Shown here: positions 23,631-32,491 of the stretch, one piece after another
Numbering within the stretch: the first letter of the stretch is position 1
Layout: each line of letters opens with the position of its first letter
Origin: an uncultured Prevotellaceae bacterium
GTDB lineage: Bacteria > Bacteroidota > Bacteroidia > Bacteroidales > Bacteroidaceae
DNA: 64,000 nucleotides
NCBI GenBank assembly: GCA_900314755.1
Contig: OMWH01000017.1
Span: 1-64,000 of the forward strand
Reading direction: 5' to 3'
Position numbers and translations under genes: made by a program
The notes under the pieces: generated by a model
What the model saw: only the letters and a program-made list of their open reading frames with translations
Databases searched by the model: none
What the model was told of the DNA's origin: nothing

Positions 23631-24401
23631 TTATTTCGCTGTTTCTAACGAACTGCGCTTGTCACGCCGATAGGAACGGTAATCGTCTAATGGAATCTCA
23701 ATGTCAGGCTCTACTAGTTCGCCCTCGTGTGGCAGGTGGAACTTCATATATTTGATGTTCAATCCACGGTCTATCCACATCTGCTCGTAATACGTTCGTA
23801 TTCCGAGAAATGAGAATTGAGAAGTGAGAAATGAGGAATGGTTATACAAGTCTTCCGTACGGAATTCCAGGGGCAGGTGGTTCTTCTCCACCATATATGT
23901 GGTGTAGGTGAAGAGGAAGTTGGAGTCAGTCTTCAGATGGATGATGCCACCATCGATGAGGAAACGGCGGTAGCGGTTCATGAAGTAGGTGGAGGTGAGA
24001 CGCTTGCGAGGGTTCTTCATCTGCGGGTCACTGAACGTCAGCCATATCTCCTGTACCTCATCAGGAGAGAAGAAACGGTCGATGATCTCGATATTCGTAC
24101 GCAGGAAGGCGACATTCTTCAGTCCCTCCTTGATAGCCTGTGTGGCACCTGTCCACATACGGGCTCCCTTGATGTCCACCCCGATGAAGTTTATGTGGGG
24201 GTATAGCTTGGCAAGCCCGACAGTATATTCGCCCTTGCCACAACCTAACTCCAGCACGATAGGGTTGTCGTTATGGAAATACGCCTCATGCCAGTGTCCC
24301 TGCATCTCAAACGGAACGTGTTCCACCACCGAGTAGGGGTACTGGAACACGTTCTCATAAGTCTCCATGTCGGCGAATTTCGCCAATTTGCCTTTACTCA
24401 T
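23631..24401 (-). CDS. trmB: tRNA (guanine-N7-)-methyltransferase TrmB (256 aa)
   Basis: The SAM-binding motif [28 protein letters not shown], the TrmB-specific [19 protein letters not shown] and [12 protein letters not shown] are all present. The enzyme methylates G46 in the variable loop of tRNAs. Near the C-terminus, [23 protein letters not shown] contains about a dozen extra residues encoded by a 5 x 7-base array (23806-23840), another in-frame insertion just before the conserved TYYEQ motif. It follows ilvE after 23 bases on the same strand and probably shares its promoter. Confidence 0.9.
   Translation of the reverse strand: MSKGKLAKFADMETYENVFQYPYSVVEHVPFEMQGHWHEAYFHNDNPIVLELGCGKGEYTVGLAKLYPHINFIGVDIKGARMWTGATQAIKEGLKNVAFLRTNIEIIDRFFSPDEVQEIWLTFSDPQMKNPRKRLTSTYFMNRYRRFLIDGGIIHLKTDSNFLFTYTTYMVEKNHLPLEFRTEDLYNHSSFLTSQFSFLGIRTYYEQMWIDRGLNIKYMKFHLPHEGELVEPDIEIPLDDYRSYRRDKRSSLETAK
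23806..23840. repeat. Heptamer array inside trmB, 5 x 7 bases
   Basis: On the plus strand GAGAAAT, GAGAATT, GAGAAGT, GAGAAAT and GAGGAAT follow each other, lying antisense in the trmB coding region. The sequence family is close to the array in glmM. Confidence 0.7.
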
Positions 24402-24424
24402 GCAAAATCTTGATAGTATATGGT

Positions 24425-25441
24425 CTATTCAATCACAACAGTTGTCCAGCCGTGCTTGTCTTCAATCTCACCATATTGGATGCCACGCAGGGTGTCGAAG
24501 AGTTTCTTGGAGATAGGACCCGGCTTCTCACCGAAGTCATAACGCTTACCGGTCTCCAGGTCGTCGATATAGGAGATAGGACTGATGACAGCGGCTGTAC
24601 CACAGGCACCTGCCTCCTCGAAGGTCTCCAGTTCCTCCTCAGGGATAGGACGACGCTCTACCTTCAGACCGAGGTCCTCAGCGACCTGCATCAGACTCTT
24701 GTTGGTGATAGAGGGCAGGATAGAGGTGGACTTTGGAGTGATATAGGTGTTGTTCTTGATACCGAAGAAGTTGGCGGCACCACACTCGTCAATGTACTTC
24801 TTCTCCTTGGCATCGAGGTAGAACTCACAGGCATAACCCTTCTCATGAGCGAGGTTGTTGGCAAAGAGCGATGCGGCATAGTTGCCACCGACCTTGTACT
24901 TACCTGTTCCGAGGGGAGCCGAGCGGTCGTAGTCACGAACGATGACGTATGGGTTGCTGGAGAATCCGCCCTTGAAATACGGACCTACTGGTGTCACGAA
25001 AATCAGGAAGCAGTATTCCTTGGCAGGATGAACACCCACCTGGGCACTCGTACCGATCAGCAGGGGACGGATATACAGGGTAGCGCCACTCTCGTAAGTG
25101 GGAATCCACTCCTGGTTGAGGCGTACCACTTTCTTGACCATCTCAATAAACAGCTCTGTCGGCAGTTCCGGCATCAGGATACCACGGCAGGTGGACTGCA
25201 GGCGGGCAGCGTTCTCCTCTACACGGAAGATACGCACCTTACCGTCCTTACAGCGATAGGCCTTCAGTCCCTCGAAAGCCTCCTGACCGTAGTGCAGGCA
25301 GGTTGCTGCCATGTGCAGGTTCAGATACTCGTCGGAGCAAACTTCAATCTCGCCCCATTTGCCGTCACGATAGTAACAGCGAACGTTGTAGTCGGTCTTC
25401 ATATAACCGAACGACAGGTTTCCCCAGTCTAAATCTTTCAT
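24425..25441 (-). CDS. ilvE: Branched-chain amino acid aminotransferase (338 aa)
   Basis: The fold class IV PLP signature is visible: [47 protein letters not shown] (catalytic Lys), [13 protein letters not shown] and [15 protein letters not shown]. It transfers amino groups between glutamate and the branched-chain keto acids in the last step of Leu, Ile and Val synthesis. The length matches the eukaryote-like BCAT group common in Bacteroidetes. It has its own promoter at 25480-25512 and is followed by trmB. Confidence 0.93.
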   Translation of the reverse strand: MKDLDWGNLSFGYMKTDYNVRCYYRDGKWGEIEVCSDEYLNLHMAATCLHYGQEAFEGLKAYRCKDGKVRIFRVEENAARLQSTCRGILMPELPTELFIEMVKKVVRLNQEWIPTYESGATLYIRPLLIGTSAQVGVHPAKEYCFLIFVTPVGPYFKGGFSSNPYVIVRDYDRSAPLGTGKYKVGGNYAASLFANNLAHEKGYACEFYLDAKEKKYIDECGAANFFGIKNNTYITPKSTSILPSITNKSLMQVAEDLGLKVERRPIPEEELETFEEAGACGTAAVISPISYIDDLETGKRYDFGEKPGPISKKLFDTLRGIQYGEIEDKHGWTTVVIE

Positions 25442-25479
25442 ATCGTAATAATTTTAGTCCTTTTTCTTATCAATTGTGT

Positions 25480-25512
25480 GCAAAAGTACACATTTTGTGG
25501 CACACTTGCAAA
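25480..25512 (-). promoter_or_regulatory. ilvE promoter
   Basis: On the minus strand TTTG (25512-25509), a 20-base spacer and TACTTTTGC (25488-25480). The region has small inverted segments (CAAAA...TTTTG) that could bind a regulator. Confidence 0.7.
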
Positions 25513-25523
25513 TGAAATGTGCA

Positions 25524-25706
25524 TTATTTGTCGTCTTCGAGTATCTTTTTGATGTCCTCGTCCGTTTTTGTTAACTTATCTTTACATTGCCGGATGAGTT
25601 CTCGCGCCTTTTTCAGTTGCGTTGTCAACTCATCAATACTGTATTCGTTACGCTCCATTTTCTGGACAATCTCGTCCAGTTGTCTTAATGCTTCTTCGTA
25701 CTTCAT
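25524..25706 (-). CDS. xseB: Exodeoxyribonuclease VII small subunit (60 aa)
   Basis: MKYEEALRQLDEIVQKMERN, then LKKARELIRQCKDKL and a helical tail, is typical of XseB, which binds XseA to form the enzyme that degrades single-stranded DNA from both ends. The start is the ATG at 25706. An upstream TTG lies in a repeat array. It follows xseA with 19 bases that are part of a heptamer array. Confidence 0.9.
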   Translation of the reverse strand: MKYEEALRQLDEIVQKMERNEYSIDELTTQLKKARELIRQCKDKLTKTDEDIKKILEDDK

Positions 25707-25708
25707 AT

Positions 25709-25743
25709 CTCTCAACTCTCAACTTTCAACTCTCAACCCTCGA
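25709..25743. repeat. Heptamer array at the xseA-xseB junction, 5 x 7 bases
   Basis: CTCTCAA, CTCTCAA, CTTTCAA, CTCTCAA and CCCTCGA follow each other. The xseA stop codon lies inside it, so the last residues of XseA are read from the array. Confidence 0.75.
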
Positions 25744-26895
25744 CATAATCACTCCTTTCTCCACCCGGGTCTCTATCTCGTCCCCCGCCTTTAGCTGCTG
25801 AGGGGCGCGCACAGCCTTTCCGTGAAACAGCGTGATGCTATATCCGCGACGCAGGAGCAGGGCGGGGTCGAGCAGTGCTGTATGCTGTTCCACCATCTCC
25901 AGATGATGCTGTTCCTGGGTGATGCGCTGCTGGATGGCATGACAGATGCGCTCATACCGCTGGTCCAGCTGATGTTCAAAGTTGGTCTTGAACATCGTGA
26001 GCATGAACGACAATCGTTGCTGCAGGTCGTTCAGATGCTGCAGGGTGTCAGCAAGATGGGCAATCAGGAAAGCAGCTGCGGCAGTAGGGGTCTTCACTCT
26101 TGTATTCGACACCATATCCAGTACGCACTCATCCCTGTCATGACCGATTCCAGTGATGATAGGCAGGGGGAAGTTTGCGACATTCTCGGCAAGCGACAGG
26201 GTGTCGAAACCACTCATGTCACTTGTTGAGCCGCCCCCACGGATAATCACCACCACGTCATAGTCGTCGGCATGTCCGTTGATACGGTTCAGGGCAGCAA
26301 TGACGCTCTGTTCCACCTGTTCACCTTGCATGACAGCAGGAAACAGGGTGGGGTAGAACACCAGTCCGTATTCGTTCTCCTCCAACTGGCGGCAGAAATC
26401 ACCATATCCTGCCGCTGTTGCTGCAGAGATGACAGCGATGCGCTGACAGAAACGGGGAATCACCAGTTCCCGTTGCAGGTCGAAGACGCCCTCGGCTTTC
26501 AACTGGGCGATAATCTGTTGGCGACGCTGTGCCATATCGCCCAAGGTATAGTTAGGGTCTATATCGGTGACAATCCACGAGAAGCCGAAAGCCTCATGAA
26601 ACTGCGGATAGACCTTCAGGAGTACTTTCATGCCAGCCCTCAGCGGTTGTCCGGTGGTGCGCTCGAAATAAGGTTGTACCATCGCCCAGGTCTGTTTCCA
26701 GCATTTCGCCGATGCCTTGGCGACAGGAGTGTTGGAAGTCTCGTCTTTCTCGACGAGTTCCATATAGCAATGCCCACGGCTCTCCCTGCATTCCGAAAGC
26801 TCCGCCTCCACCCAATACTCATCGGGCAGTTCCGCAGCGATCGCCTCTCTTACCAGCGCGTTCAGCGTATGCAGTGTATATCGCTTCTCACTCAT
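25726..26895 (-). CDS. xseA: Exodeoxyribonuclease VII large subunit (389 aa)
   Basis: An N-terminal OB-fold (YWVEAELSECRESRGHCYMEL) is followed by the catalytic domain with ELVIPRFCQRIAVISAATAAG, VVIIRGGGSTSDMSGFDTL and PIITGIGHDRDECVLDMVS. A coiled-coil region near 290-340 and the C-terminal strand follow. With XseB it degrades single-stranded DNA in the cytosol. The C-terminus ends within a heptamer array and may be altered there. It lies 10 bases after the S8 peptidase gene in one minus-strand unit. Confidence 0.92.
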   Translation of the reverse strand: MSEKRYTLHTLNALVREAIAAELPDEYWVEAELSECRESRGHCYMELVEKDETSNTPVAKASAKCWKQTWAMVQPYFERTTGQPLRAGMKVLLKVYPQFHEAFGFSWIVTDIDPNYTLGDMAQRRQQIIAQLKAEGVFDLQRELVIPRFCQRIAVISAATAAGYGDFCRQLEENEYGLVFYPTLFPAVMQGEQVEQSVIAALNRINGHADDYDVVVIIRGGGSTSDMSGFDTLSLAENVANFPLPIITGIGHDRDECVLDMVSNTRVKTPTAAAAFLIAHLADTLQHLNDLQQRLSFMLTMFKTNFEHQLDQRYERICHAIQQRITQEQHHLEMVEQHTALLDPALLLRRGYSITLFHGKAVRAPQQLKAGDEIETRVEKGVIMSRVES

Positions 26896-26905
26896 CTCTT
26901 ACTTC

Positions 26906-28309
26906 TTACTTCATCTTCCCTACCATATAGGCACGCCAGAAGTTTGGTAGTCCATAGCCAAAGACATTATCGGGATGCTCTTTATTATTACCCGACTGGC
27001 GGATGAGTTCCATCACCTCCAGTGCGGTTTTTCCTGGTAATGCCTGCCATAGGCATGCAGTCAGTCCACAGATGATGGGGGCAGCGAAGGAGGTGCCCAT
27101 GTCCTCCGCGATTGACCCTCTGCCAGTGACGACTGTCGCAGGACTGCCGATGGCTACGACATCAGGTTTGACACGACCGTCCTGTGTAGGTCCCACAGAA
27201 CTAAAGGGCGCATTGGTCAGCATATCAGTGACGGCTCCCACTGTCAGACAGTCATCTGCGTCTGCGGGGAAGGTAATCTTCTTCCATGGTCCCATACCGG
27301 AGTTCCCTGCCGAGTTGACAAGTATCATTCCTTTCTTGGCAGCCAGTGACGCACTTTTGCTGATGAGTGTCGAGTGTCCGTCGAGTTGCCACAGCTTATG
27401 TGACTCATAGCCCTTGTCGAAATCATTATATCCCAGTGACGAGTTGATGAGGTCACATCCTACAGAGTCCGCAAACTCAGCGGCTATTGCCCAATAGTCC
27501 TCCTCAATCTCCTGTTCTGTCTGGGTGTCTTCACACCTGACGAGCCAGTAACTCGCCTTAGGCGCAGTACCTATATAATAATTGGGATGTTGGATTGCCA
27601 TCGTAGATAACACTTTCGTGCCATGGTCTATCTCGTAAAAGACAGACGGTGAGGTGGGGTAGACGACATCGCGTGTCCCCTTGATATCCACCTTGCTGAA
27701 GGCAGGAATTTTGTCTACATTCTTGAAACCACCATCCAGAACGCCAATCATCATGCCTTCACCCATACAATTGATGTCATGCAGACGATTACCGTTGACG
27801 ACCTTAATCTGTGCATCGGCACGACCGTAGGGTGATGATGCCACAGAGTCCCATTCATGGAAAGACTCTTCATATTTTGTCTTCAGTGCGGTGGGAGCTA
27901 TGGAGTCGGGTGCCTTCCATACCATTTTGCAATCCATGACGAAAGGGAGTTGGCGGATGCGCTGCACATCACTGGTGTCTTTCATCTGTGCCAGTACGGT
28001 ATTGTTCCATTTGCTTTCCCCAATGATGACAGCCCTGCTGGATTCTATCTGTCGTACGTATTTGGGAGTAACGGGAAGATCGGTGGAGTCCAGTGGCAGG
28101 TTCTGCTTCCTCCTTCTTTCTATAGAGCGTCTTGAGAGAAAACGGGAAGGATGGTCAATAGAGTAGGGGGAGTTCTGCTTGTCGCGCAGTGTCACTCGGT
28201 AGATATAGGACGGGCACTCCTTGTTACGCACCTTTGTACTACGACTCTGTGCCCAGCAACTATTTATGGCTGTTAGCAGTAGTATCCATGTAATCAGTAG
28301 TCTTTGCAT
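26906..28309 (-). CDS. Secreted S8 (subtilisin-like) serine peptidase (467 aa)
   Basis: A signal peptide (MQRLLITWILLLTAINSCWA) leads the protein. The subtilase triad is complete: Asp in MMIGVLDGGF, His in YEIDHGTKVLST, Ser in EDMGTSFAAPIICGL, with the oxyanion Asn in VNSAGNSG. The N-terminal about 150 residues look like a prodomain. It probably acts in the periplasm or at the cell surface. The start at 28309 is chosen because the upstream in-frame ATG at 28357 lies before the -7 box at 28336-28344. It heads the unit with xseA and xseB. Confidence 0.9.
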   Translation of the reverse strand: MQRLLITWILLLTAINSCWAQSRSTKVRNKECPSYIYRVTLRDKQNSPYSIDHPSRFLSRRSIERRRKQNLPLDSTDLPVTPKYVRQIESSRAVIIGESKWNNTVLAQMKDTSDVQRIRQLPFVMDCKMVWKAPDSIAPTALKTKYEESFHEWDSVASSPYGRADAQIKVVNGNRLHDINCMGEGMMIGVLDGGFKNVDKIPAFSKVDIKGTRDVVYPTSPSVFYEIDHGTKVLSTMAIQHPNYYIGTAPKASYWLVRCEDTQTEQEIEEDYWAIAAEFADSVGCDLINSSLGYNDFDKGYESHKLWQLDGHSTLISKSASLAAKKGMILVNSAGNSGMGPWKKITFPADADDCLTVGAVTDMLTNAPFSSVGPTQDGRVKPDVVAIGSPATVVTGRGSIAEDMGTSFAAPIICGLTACLWQALPGKTALEVMELIRQSGNNKEHPDNVFGYGLPNFWRAYMVGKMK

Positions 28310-28335
28310 TCTTTTATGTGGTTGTCTTTGATGGT

Positions 28336-28344
28336 GCAAAGGTA
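28336..28344 (-). promoter_or_regulatory. -7 box of the S8 peptidase-xseAB unit
   Basis: TACCTTTGC on the minus strand, 27 bases before the chosen ATG at 28309. The -33 element is not clear. Confidence 0.6.
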
Positions 28345-28382
28345 CAAAAAATCCCACAAACTCATCATTTTCTTCCGAAACA

Positions 28383-28415
28383 TTTGCACTGTTACTTTTT
28401 TATTACTAACTTTGC
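28383..28415 (+). promoter_or_regulatory. Promoter of the DUF2461 gene
   Basis: TTTG at 28383-28386, a 20-base spacer and TAACTTTGC at 28407-28415, divergent from the S8 peptidase promoter. Confidence 0.7.
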
Positions 28416-28455
28416 CCAATCCCTTAGGGGGGTATTTCCGGATATCGTGTAAAGA

Positions 28456-29154
28456 ATGGATAGTAAAATGATGATAGACTTCCTGAAGGAAGTGATGAAA
28501 AACAACAACCGTCCCTGGTTCCAAGAACACAAGGACGAGTATTTAGCGGCAAAGGCTGAGTTTGAGGCAGGTGTGGTGAAGGCTATTGCCCGGATTACCG
28601 AGTTCGATGACTCGATAGCGCACGTGACGGTGAAGGATGCAACTTACCGTTTCTATCGTGACACACGTTTCTCTCCCGACAAATCGCCCTATAAGAACCA
28701 TTTCGGTGCATATATCAATGCGCATGGCAAGAAAGCGTTGCGTGGTGGTTACTATATCCATCTGGAACCAGACCATTGTCTGCTTGCTGTTGGTAATTAC
28801 TGGTTGCCCACTAACATCCTGACATCTTGTCGTAACGAGATTATGGCGAATGAAGAGGAATGGTTGCGTTGTGTGGAGACGAAGGAGTTTAAGAAATACT
28901 TTGGTGCTCCAGAGGATGCTAACTGGGAGAGTCCTCAAGGCTTCGGACTGGAGAAGTTGAAGACCTGTCCGGCAGGTTTCCCTCGCGACTATCCATATCT
29001 GCACTACCTGCGACTGAAGGACTATTGTGCCTGGCATCATGTCAGTGACGATTTCTACGAGGGTGACCAATGGCTTGACCAGATGGCGAAGATGTTCAAG
29101 GCGGCAAAACCCATGATGGACTTTATGAACTCCGTGATAGATGATTATGAGTAA
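28456..29154 (+). CDS. DUF2461 family protein (232 aa)
   Basis: FLKEVMKNNNRPWFQEHKDE, then DATYRFYRDTRFSPDKSPYK with NHFGAYI, and GGYYIHLEP are the landmarks of DUF2461 (TIGR02453), widespread soluble proteins of unknown function. The length is typical. The stop overlaps the start of the following phytase-like gene, so the two are translationally linked. No signal peptide is present. Confidence 0.9.
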   Translation: MDSKMMIDFLKEVMKNNNRPWFQEHKDEYLAAKAEFEAGVVKAIARITEFDDSIAHVTVKDATYRFYRDTRFSPDKSPYKNHFGAYINAHGKKALRGGYYIHLEPDHCLLAVGNYWLPTNILTSCRNEIMANEEEWLRCVETKEFKKYFGAPEDANWESPQGFGLEKLKTCPAGFPRDYPYLHYLRLKDYCAWHHVSDDFYEGDQWLDQMAKMFKAAKPMMDFMNSVIDDYE

Positions 29155-30097
29155 ATGGCTGTTGGCAGTTTGCTGTTGGGTGATGACAACAGGTGCCAAT
29201 GCCCAAGAGTATCATGTGGAACTGCGGAAGCAACGCTCGTTCCATACCACGATACCTGCAGGTAACTATAGTGGTATCACCTGGCTGGGAGGTAATCGTT
29301 ATGCGGTAGTAAACGACAAGGCAGCGGAAAGCGGTTTCCACCTCTTCACCATCGACATAGACTCTATCACCGGTGATATCCTGCATGCCTCGGAACATGG
29401 TTTCCGTTCTTCCGGGAAAATGAACCGTGATGATGAGGGTATCTGTTTCTTTCCGAAAGACAGTACGGTATGGATAAGTGGGGAAACTGATAATGAAGTG
29501 CTGGAATATGCGATGAGCGGGATACTGACCGGGCGCAGACTCCAGATGCCTTCCGTCTTCAAAAAGGCGAAAAGTAACAAAGGGTTGGAGGCGTTGACTT
29601 ATCAGCCGCAAACAGGTCGGTTCTATACGATAACGGAGAAACCGATGAAAGGTGACAGTCTCTCGCGTCTGCAGAGCTTTGGAGATGATTTCCGTCCCGC
29701 CTGCCATTGGCTTTACCGGATGGATGAAAAGTCACAGGAAAAACGTGAGGGGAAACACACACTGGGTGTCCCTGCCTTGGCGGCATTGGAAGACGGCAGG
29801 TTGTTGGTGATGGAGCGTGAGGTGTTCAACCCCAAGAAGAATATCGGCTCCTATGTATATAATAAGGTATATATAGTGACACCCGCCAAAGAGAACGAAG
29901 GACAGCTCCTTGAGAAAAATCTGCTGGTATCCTTTAAGACGAAATTGAACTTGACGGCACGTAGCTTTGCTAATTATGAGGGTATGTGCATAGGTCCCCG
30001 TCTTGCCGATGGCAGACAGGTCGTGGTGCTGATCAGTGACTCACAGAATCAATATAAGGGTTTTCTCAAGGATTGGTTACGGACGATTGTCTTTTAG
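29147..30097 (+). CDS. Exported phytase-like esterase domain protein (316 aa)
   Basis: A signal peptide (MSKWLLAVCCWVMTTGANA) precedes a β-propeller-like domain: GNYSGITWLGGNRYAVVNDK, RDDEGICFF, NKGLEALTYQP, and a late NYEGMCIGPRL. These match the esterase-like activity of phytase family (Phytase-like), usually periplasmic phosphodiesterases or phosphatases. The start is the ATG at 29147, inside the end of the DUF2461 gene. The coding sequence for the signal peptide (about 29153-29187) is weakly 7-periodic. Confidence 0.82.
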   Translation: MSKWLLAVCCWVMTTGANAQEYHVELRKQRSFHTTIPAGNYSGITWLGGNRYAVVNDKAAESGFHLFTIDIDSITGDILHASEHGFRSSGKMNRDDEGICFFPKDSTVWISGETDNEVLEYAMSGILTGRRLQMPSVFKKAKSNKGLEALTYQPQTGRFYTITEKPMKGDSLSRLQSFGDDFRPACHWLYRMDEKSQEKREGKHTLGVPALAALEDGRLLVMEREVFNPKKNIGSYVYNKVYIVTPAKENEGQLLEKNLLVSFKTKLNLTARSFANYEGMCIGPRLADGRQVVVLISDSQNQYKGFLKDWLRTIVF

Positions 30098-30959
30098 CGT
30101 AATCGAGGTAGTAGCCTATTTTATAGAGCTTGAAGATCCATAGTTGTGGGTGATTGCCGGCGAGTTGTTGACGTTCCCAGGTTCCCATGATATGATGCCA
30201 TTTCTGCAGCAGCCACAGAGTCAGACTAAGCTGCGATGAGATAAACTGCAACATTCGGGAATGGTCTTTTAGCTCGTCACGGAAAGTATACAGGGTACGT
30301 AATCCTTCTTCCGTCTTGAGAAGAAAATCCACGTTATTCTCGAAAATCTCAAAGCTCATGGGATTGTCGATATGTTGGATAGTAATGTGGTGTTCTTCTA
30401 GTGTGATACCAAAGAAGACATCCTCATATCCATAATACCGAAAACGTTCATCGAAAGGAAATCGCAACATCAGTTCACGGCGTATCATGAAGTTGGCAGT
30501 GTGGAAATCCCGGTAGGGCTGTTGCATCCTCTTTTCCACCCGATGTTCATGTTCGGAAGCATGCTCATAGAGATAGCGCAAATTACCATCAACAGCACCT
30601 CTGATGGTCACTCCGCCATATACTACGTCATTCTTGCATTGTATATATTTCTGTAAGAAATCATGACGGCACACGACCATGTCGCTGTCGAGAAACAGCA
30701 GCCAAGGGAAGGAGGCTTGCTGGGCTAGGAAATTGCGAATGGCAGCACGTCCTTTGTTAGAGGACCGGACCAGATAGCGACAATGATCCATCTCTGCTAT
30801 AGGTGCGTTCTCTTGTAAGACCTCTTGGTGATTGGAGCCATCGTCGGCAACAATGATCTCGTAGTCAATATTCAATAGGGCAGCTTGTTCCAGAAGTGTA
30901 CGAACAAGCGTGATACAACGGTCGTTATAAGTGGGAATGAGAATTGATAAACCTTCCAT
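30066..30959 (-). CDS. Family 2 glycosyltransferase (297 aa)
   Basis: The N-terminus LSILIPTYNDRCITLVRTLL and EIIVADDGSNHQEV, then LFLDSDMVVC (DxD metal motif), belong to GT-A family 2 transferases. No membrane segment is visible. The acceptor is unknown, and it is probably involved in surface polysaccharide or glycan synthesis. It is convergent with the phytase-like gene (32-base overlap of the 3-prime ends) and divergent from the DUF4923 gene. Confidence 0.88.
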   Translation of the reverse strand: MEGLSILIPTYNDRCITLVRTLLEQAALLNIDYEIIVADDGSNHQEVLQENAPIAEMDHCRYLVRSSNKGRAAIRNFLAQQASFPWLLFLDSDMVVCRHDFLQKYIQCKNDVVYGGVTIRGAVDGNLRYLYEHASEHEHRVEKRMQQPYRDFHTANFMIRRELMLRFPFDERFRYYGYEDVFFGITLEEHHITIQHIDNPMSFEIFENNVDFLLKTEEGLRTLYTFRDELKDHSRMLQFISSQLSLTLWLLQKWHHIMGTWERQQLAGNHPQLWIFKLYKIGYYLDYAKRQSSVTNP

Positions 30960-31014
30960 ACGGAAAACAAAATTACGAAAAAAAAGTTATAAACCCAAAT
31001 TTCCTTTAATTTAT

Positions 31015-31046
31015 TTTGGTGTTATCATCCAAAATAGTAATTTTGC
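31015..31046 (+). promoter_or_regulatory. Promoter of the DUF4923 gene
   Basis: TTTG at 31015-31018, a 19-base spacer and TAATTTTGC at 31038-31046. It rules out upstream in-frame start codons for the gene. Confidence 0.7.
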
Positions 31047-31074
31047 CGCAATTTTGCAAAATAATGAAATAGTA

Positions 31075-31701
31075 ATGAATAAAAACATGATGAAAACATT
31101 GATGGTGTGCCTGATGCTCCTGATGGGAAATGTTGCTCAGGCTCAAGACGTGAAAGATATCCTAAGCGGTGTGTTGGGTGGCTCGTCGACAGACGGTGTT
31201 GTGAGTAACCTGACTACAGTGTTCTCTAAGAGTAAACAAGCTACCCAAGACAAGATCATCGGTACTTGGTCATATACAGAACCCGCTATCGTCTTCACGT
31301 CAGATAATATTCTCGCGAAGGTAGGTTCCAAAATCGCAGCGAATAAACTCGAGAACAAACTGCAGGAGTATCTTACACGCTATGGTATCAAGCCAGGAGC
31401 TTTCGTAATGACTTTCAAAGAGGATGGCACTTTCACAGAGACCCTGAATGGTAAGACATCAAAGGGAAAGTGGACTGTCAAAGATTCTAAGCTGCAGTTG
31501 ACGATTGCCGGTGTGAAGGCACTCAATGTCACTACCCAGATAGATGGTAAGGATATGCAGTTCGTCACAGATGCTACCAAACTGCTGAATCTTTTCAAGA
31601 GCCTGGGTGCTAAATCAAGTAACTCGCAGATCAGGACAGTCACCTCGCTGATGAAGAGTGTCAATGGCATGCAGGCAGGTGTCACCTTGCGCAAACAGTA
31701 A
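31075..31701 (+). CDS. DUF4923 family exported protein (208 aa)
   Basis: The start at 31075 (MNKNMMKTLMVCLMLLMG) gives a signal peptide ending at AQAQ. The mature sequence with DVKDILSGVLGG, IIGTWSYTEPAIVF and KEDGTFTETLNGKTSKGKW is typical of DUF4923, a Bacteroidales lipocalin-like family of unknown function. It is monocistronic with its own promoter and stands just upstream of the rpsP promoter. Confidence 0.85.
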   Translation: MNKNMMKTLMVCLMLLMGNVAQAQDVKDILSGVLGGSSTDGVVSNLTTVFSKSKQATQDKIIGTWSYTEPAIVFTSDNILAKVGSKIAANKLENKLQEYLTRYGIKPGAFVMTFKEDGTFTETLNGKTSKGKWTVKDSKLQLTIAGVKALNVTTQIDGKDMQFVTDATKLLNLFKSLGAKSSNSQIRTVTSLMKSVNGMQAGVTLRKQ

Positions 31702-31716
31702 GTTTTTGCAGAATAA

Positions 31717-31749
31717 TTTGGCGGAATGCAAAAAAAAGCGTACCTTTGC
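31717..31749 (+). promoter_or_regulatory. rpsP promoter
   Basis: TTTG at 31717-31720, a 20-base spacer and TACCTTTGC at 31741-31749, giving a leader of about 100 bases that carries the 40-base hairpin element. Confidence 0.75.
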
Positions 31750-31779
31750 AGCCGCTATTACGAGATAGTAGCATAAAAC

Positions 31780-31820
31780 CGTCGTAAAGACGCTTTTACA
31801 AAGCGCAACGACTAAAAGAA
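31780..31820. repeat. 40-base hairpin element, copy 2, in the rpsP leader
   Basis: GTCG...CGCTTTTACAAAGCG...CGACTAAAAGAA matches 19401-19440. The inner stem CGCTTT/AAAGCG and the outer GTCG/CGAC fold into a hairpin. A weak 7-periodic A+T stretch (31821-31855) follows up to the start codon. Confidence 0.7.
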
Positions 31821-31856
31821 ATTCAAATTATTAATTAACAATTAAAGTCAAAAACA

Positions 31857-32435
31857 ATGGCAACAAAAATCAGACTGCAGCGCGGTGGACGTAAAGGCTA
31901 TGCCTTCTACAGCATCGTTATCGCTGACGTAAGAGCACCACGTGATGGTAAATTTACTGAGAAGATTGGTACTTACAATCCAAACACCAATCCTGCCACA
32001 GTAGATTTGAATTTCGATCGTGCACTTTACTGGGTAGAGACTGGCGCACAGCCAACAGACACTGTTCGTAACATCCTCAGCCGTGAGGGCGTTTACTTGA
32101 TGAAGCACCTCCGCGGTGGTGTGAAGAAGGGCGCTTTCGATGAGGCTGCTGCTCAGAAGAAGTTCGATGCATGGAAGGCAGACAAGCAGAAGGGTCTTGA
32201 AAAAGTAGCTGCTGACGAGGCTAAGGCTAAGAAGGATGCTGCTGCGAAGGAACTTGCACAGGAGAAGAAGATGAATGAGGAGATTGCCAAGAAGGTAGCT
32301 GAGAAGAAGGCTGCTGCTGAGGCTGCTAAGGCTGAGGAAGAGGCTGCAAAAGCTGCTGAGGCTCCTGCAGAGGAGGCTCCTGCTGCTGAGGCTGAGGCTC
32401 CTGCTGCTGAGGCTGAGGCTCCTGCTGCTGAGTAA
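31857..32435 (+). CDS. rpsP: Ribosomal protein bS16 with long Ala/Glu/Lys-rich tail (192 aa)
   Basis: Residues 1-85 ([20 protein letters not shown], then [16 protein letters not shown] and the [10 protein letters not shown] region) are bS16, a small-subunit assembly protein. From about residue 100 a charged, Ala-rich helix follows, ending in repeats of EAPAAEA. Bacteroidetes S16 proteins commonly carry such extensions, whose role is unknown. The strong bias for GCT and GAG codons there produces long antisense open frames. It has its own promoter and terminator. Confidence 0.95.
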   Translation: MATKIRLQRGGRKGYAFYSIVIADVRAPRDGKFTEKIGTYNPNTNPATVDLNFDRALYWVETGAQPTDTVRNILSREGVYLMKHLRGGVKKGAFDEAAAQKKFDAWKADKQKGLEKVAADEAKAKKDAAAKELAQEKKMNEEIAKKVAEKKAAAEAAKAEEEAAKAAEAPAEEAPAAEAEAPAAEAEAPAAE

Positions 32436-32456
32436 ATCAAACTCCTTGAGAAGAAT

Positions 32457-32491
32457 AAAGGCTGACGCTCGAAAGAGTCTCAGCCTTTTTC
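32457..32491 (+). terminator. rpsP terminator
   Basis: AAAGGCTGA pairs with TCAGCCTTT around an inner stem (CGCTC/GAGT) closed by a GAAA-type loop and followed by T residues. It overlaps the 3-prime end of the convergent glycosyltransferase gene. Confidence 0.8.

Noticed and set aside
24410-25432. 340-codon plus-strand open frame
   Set aside because: It is the antisense of ilvE, which has all family motifs.
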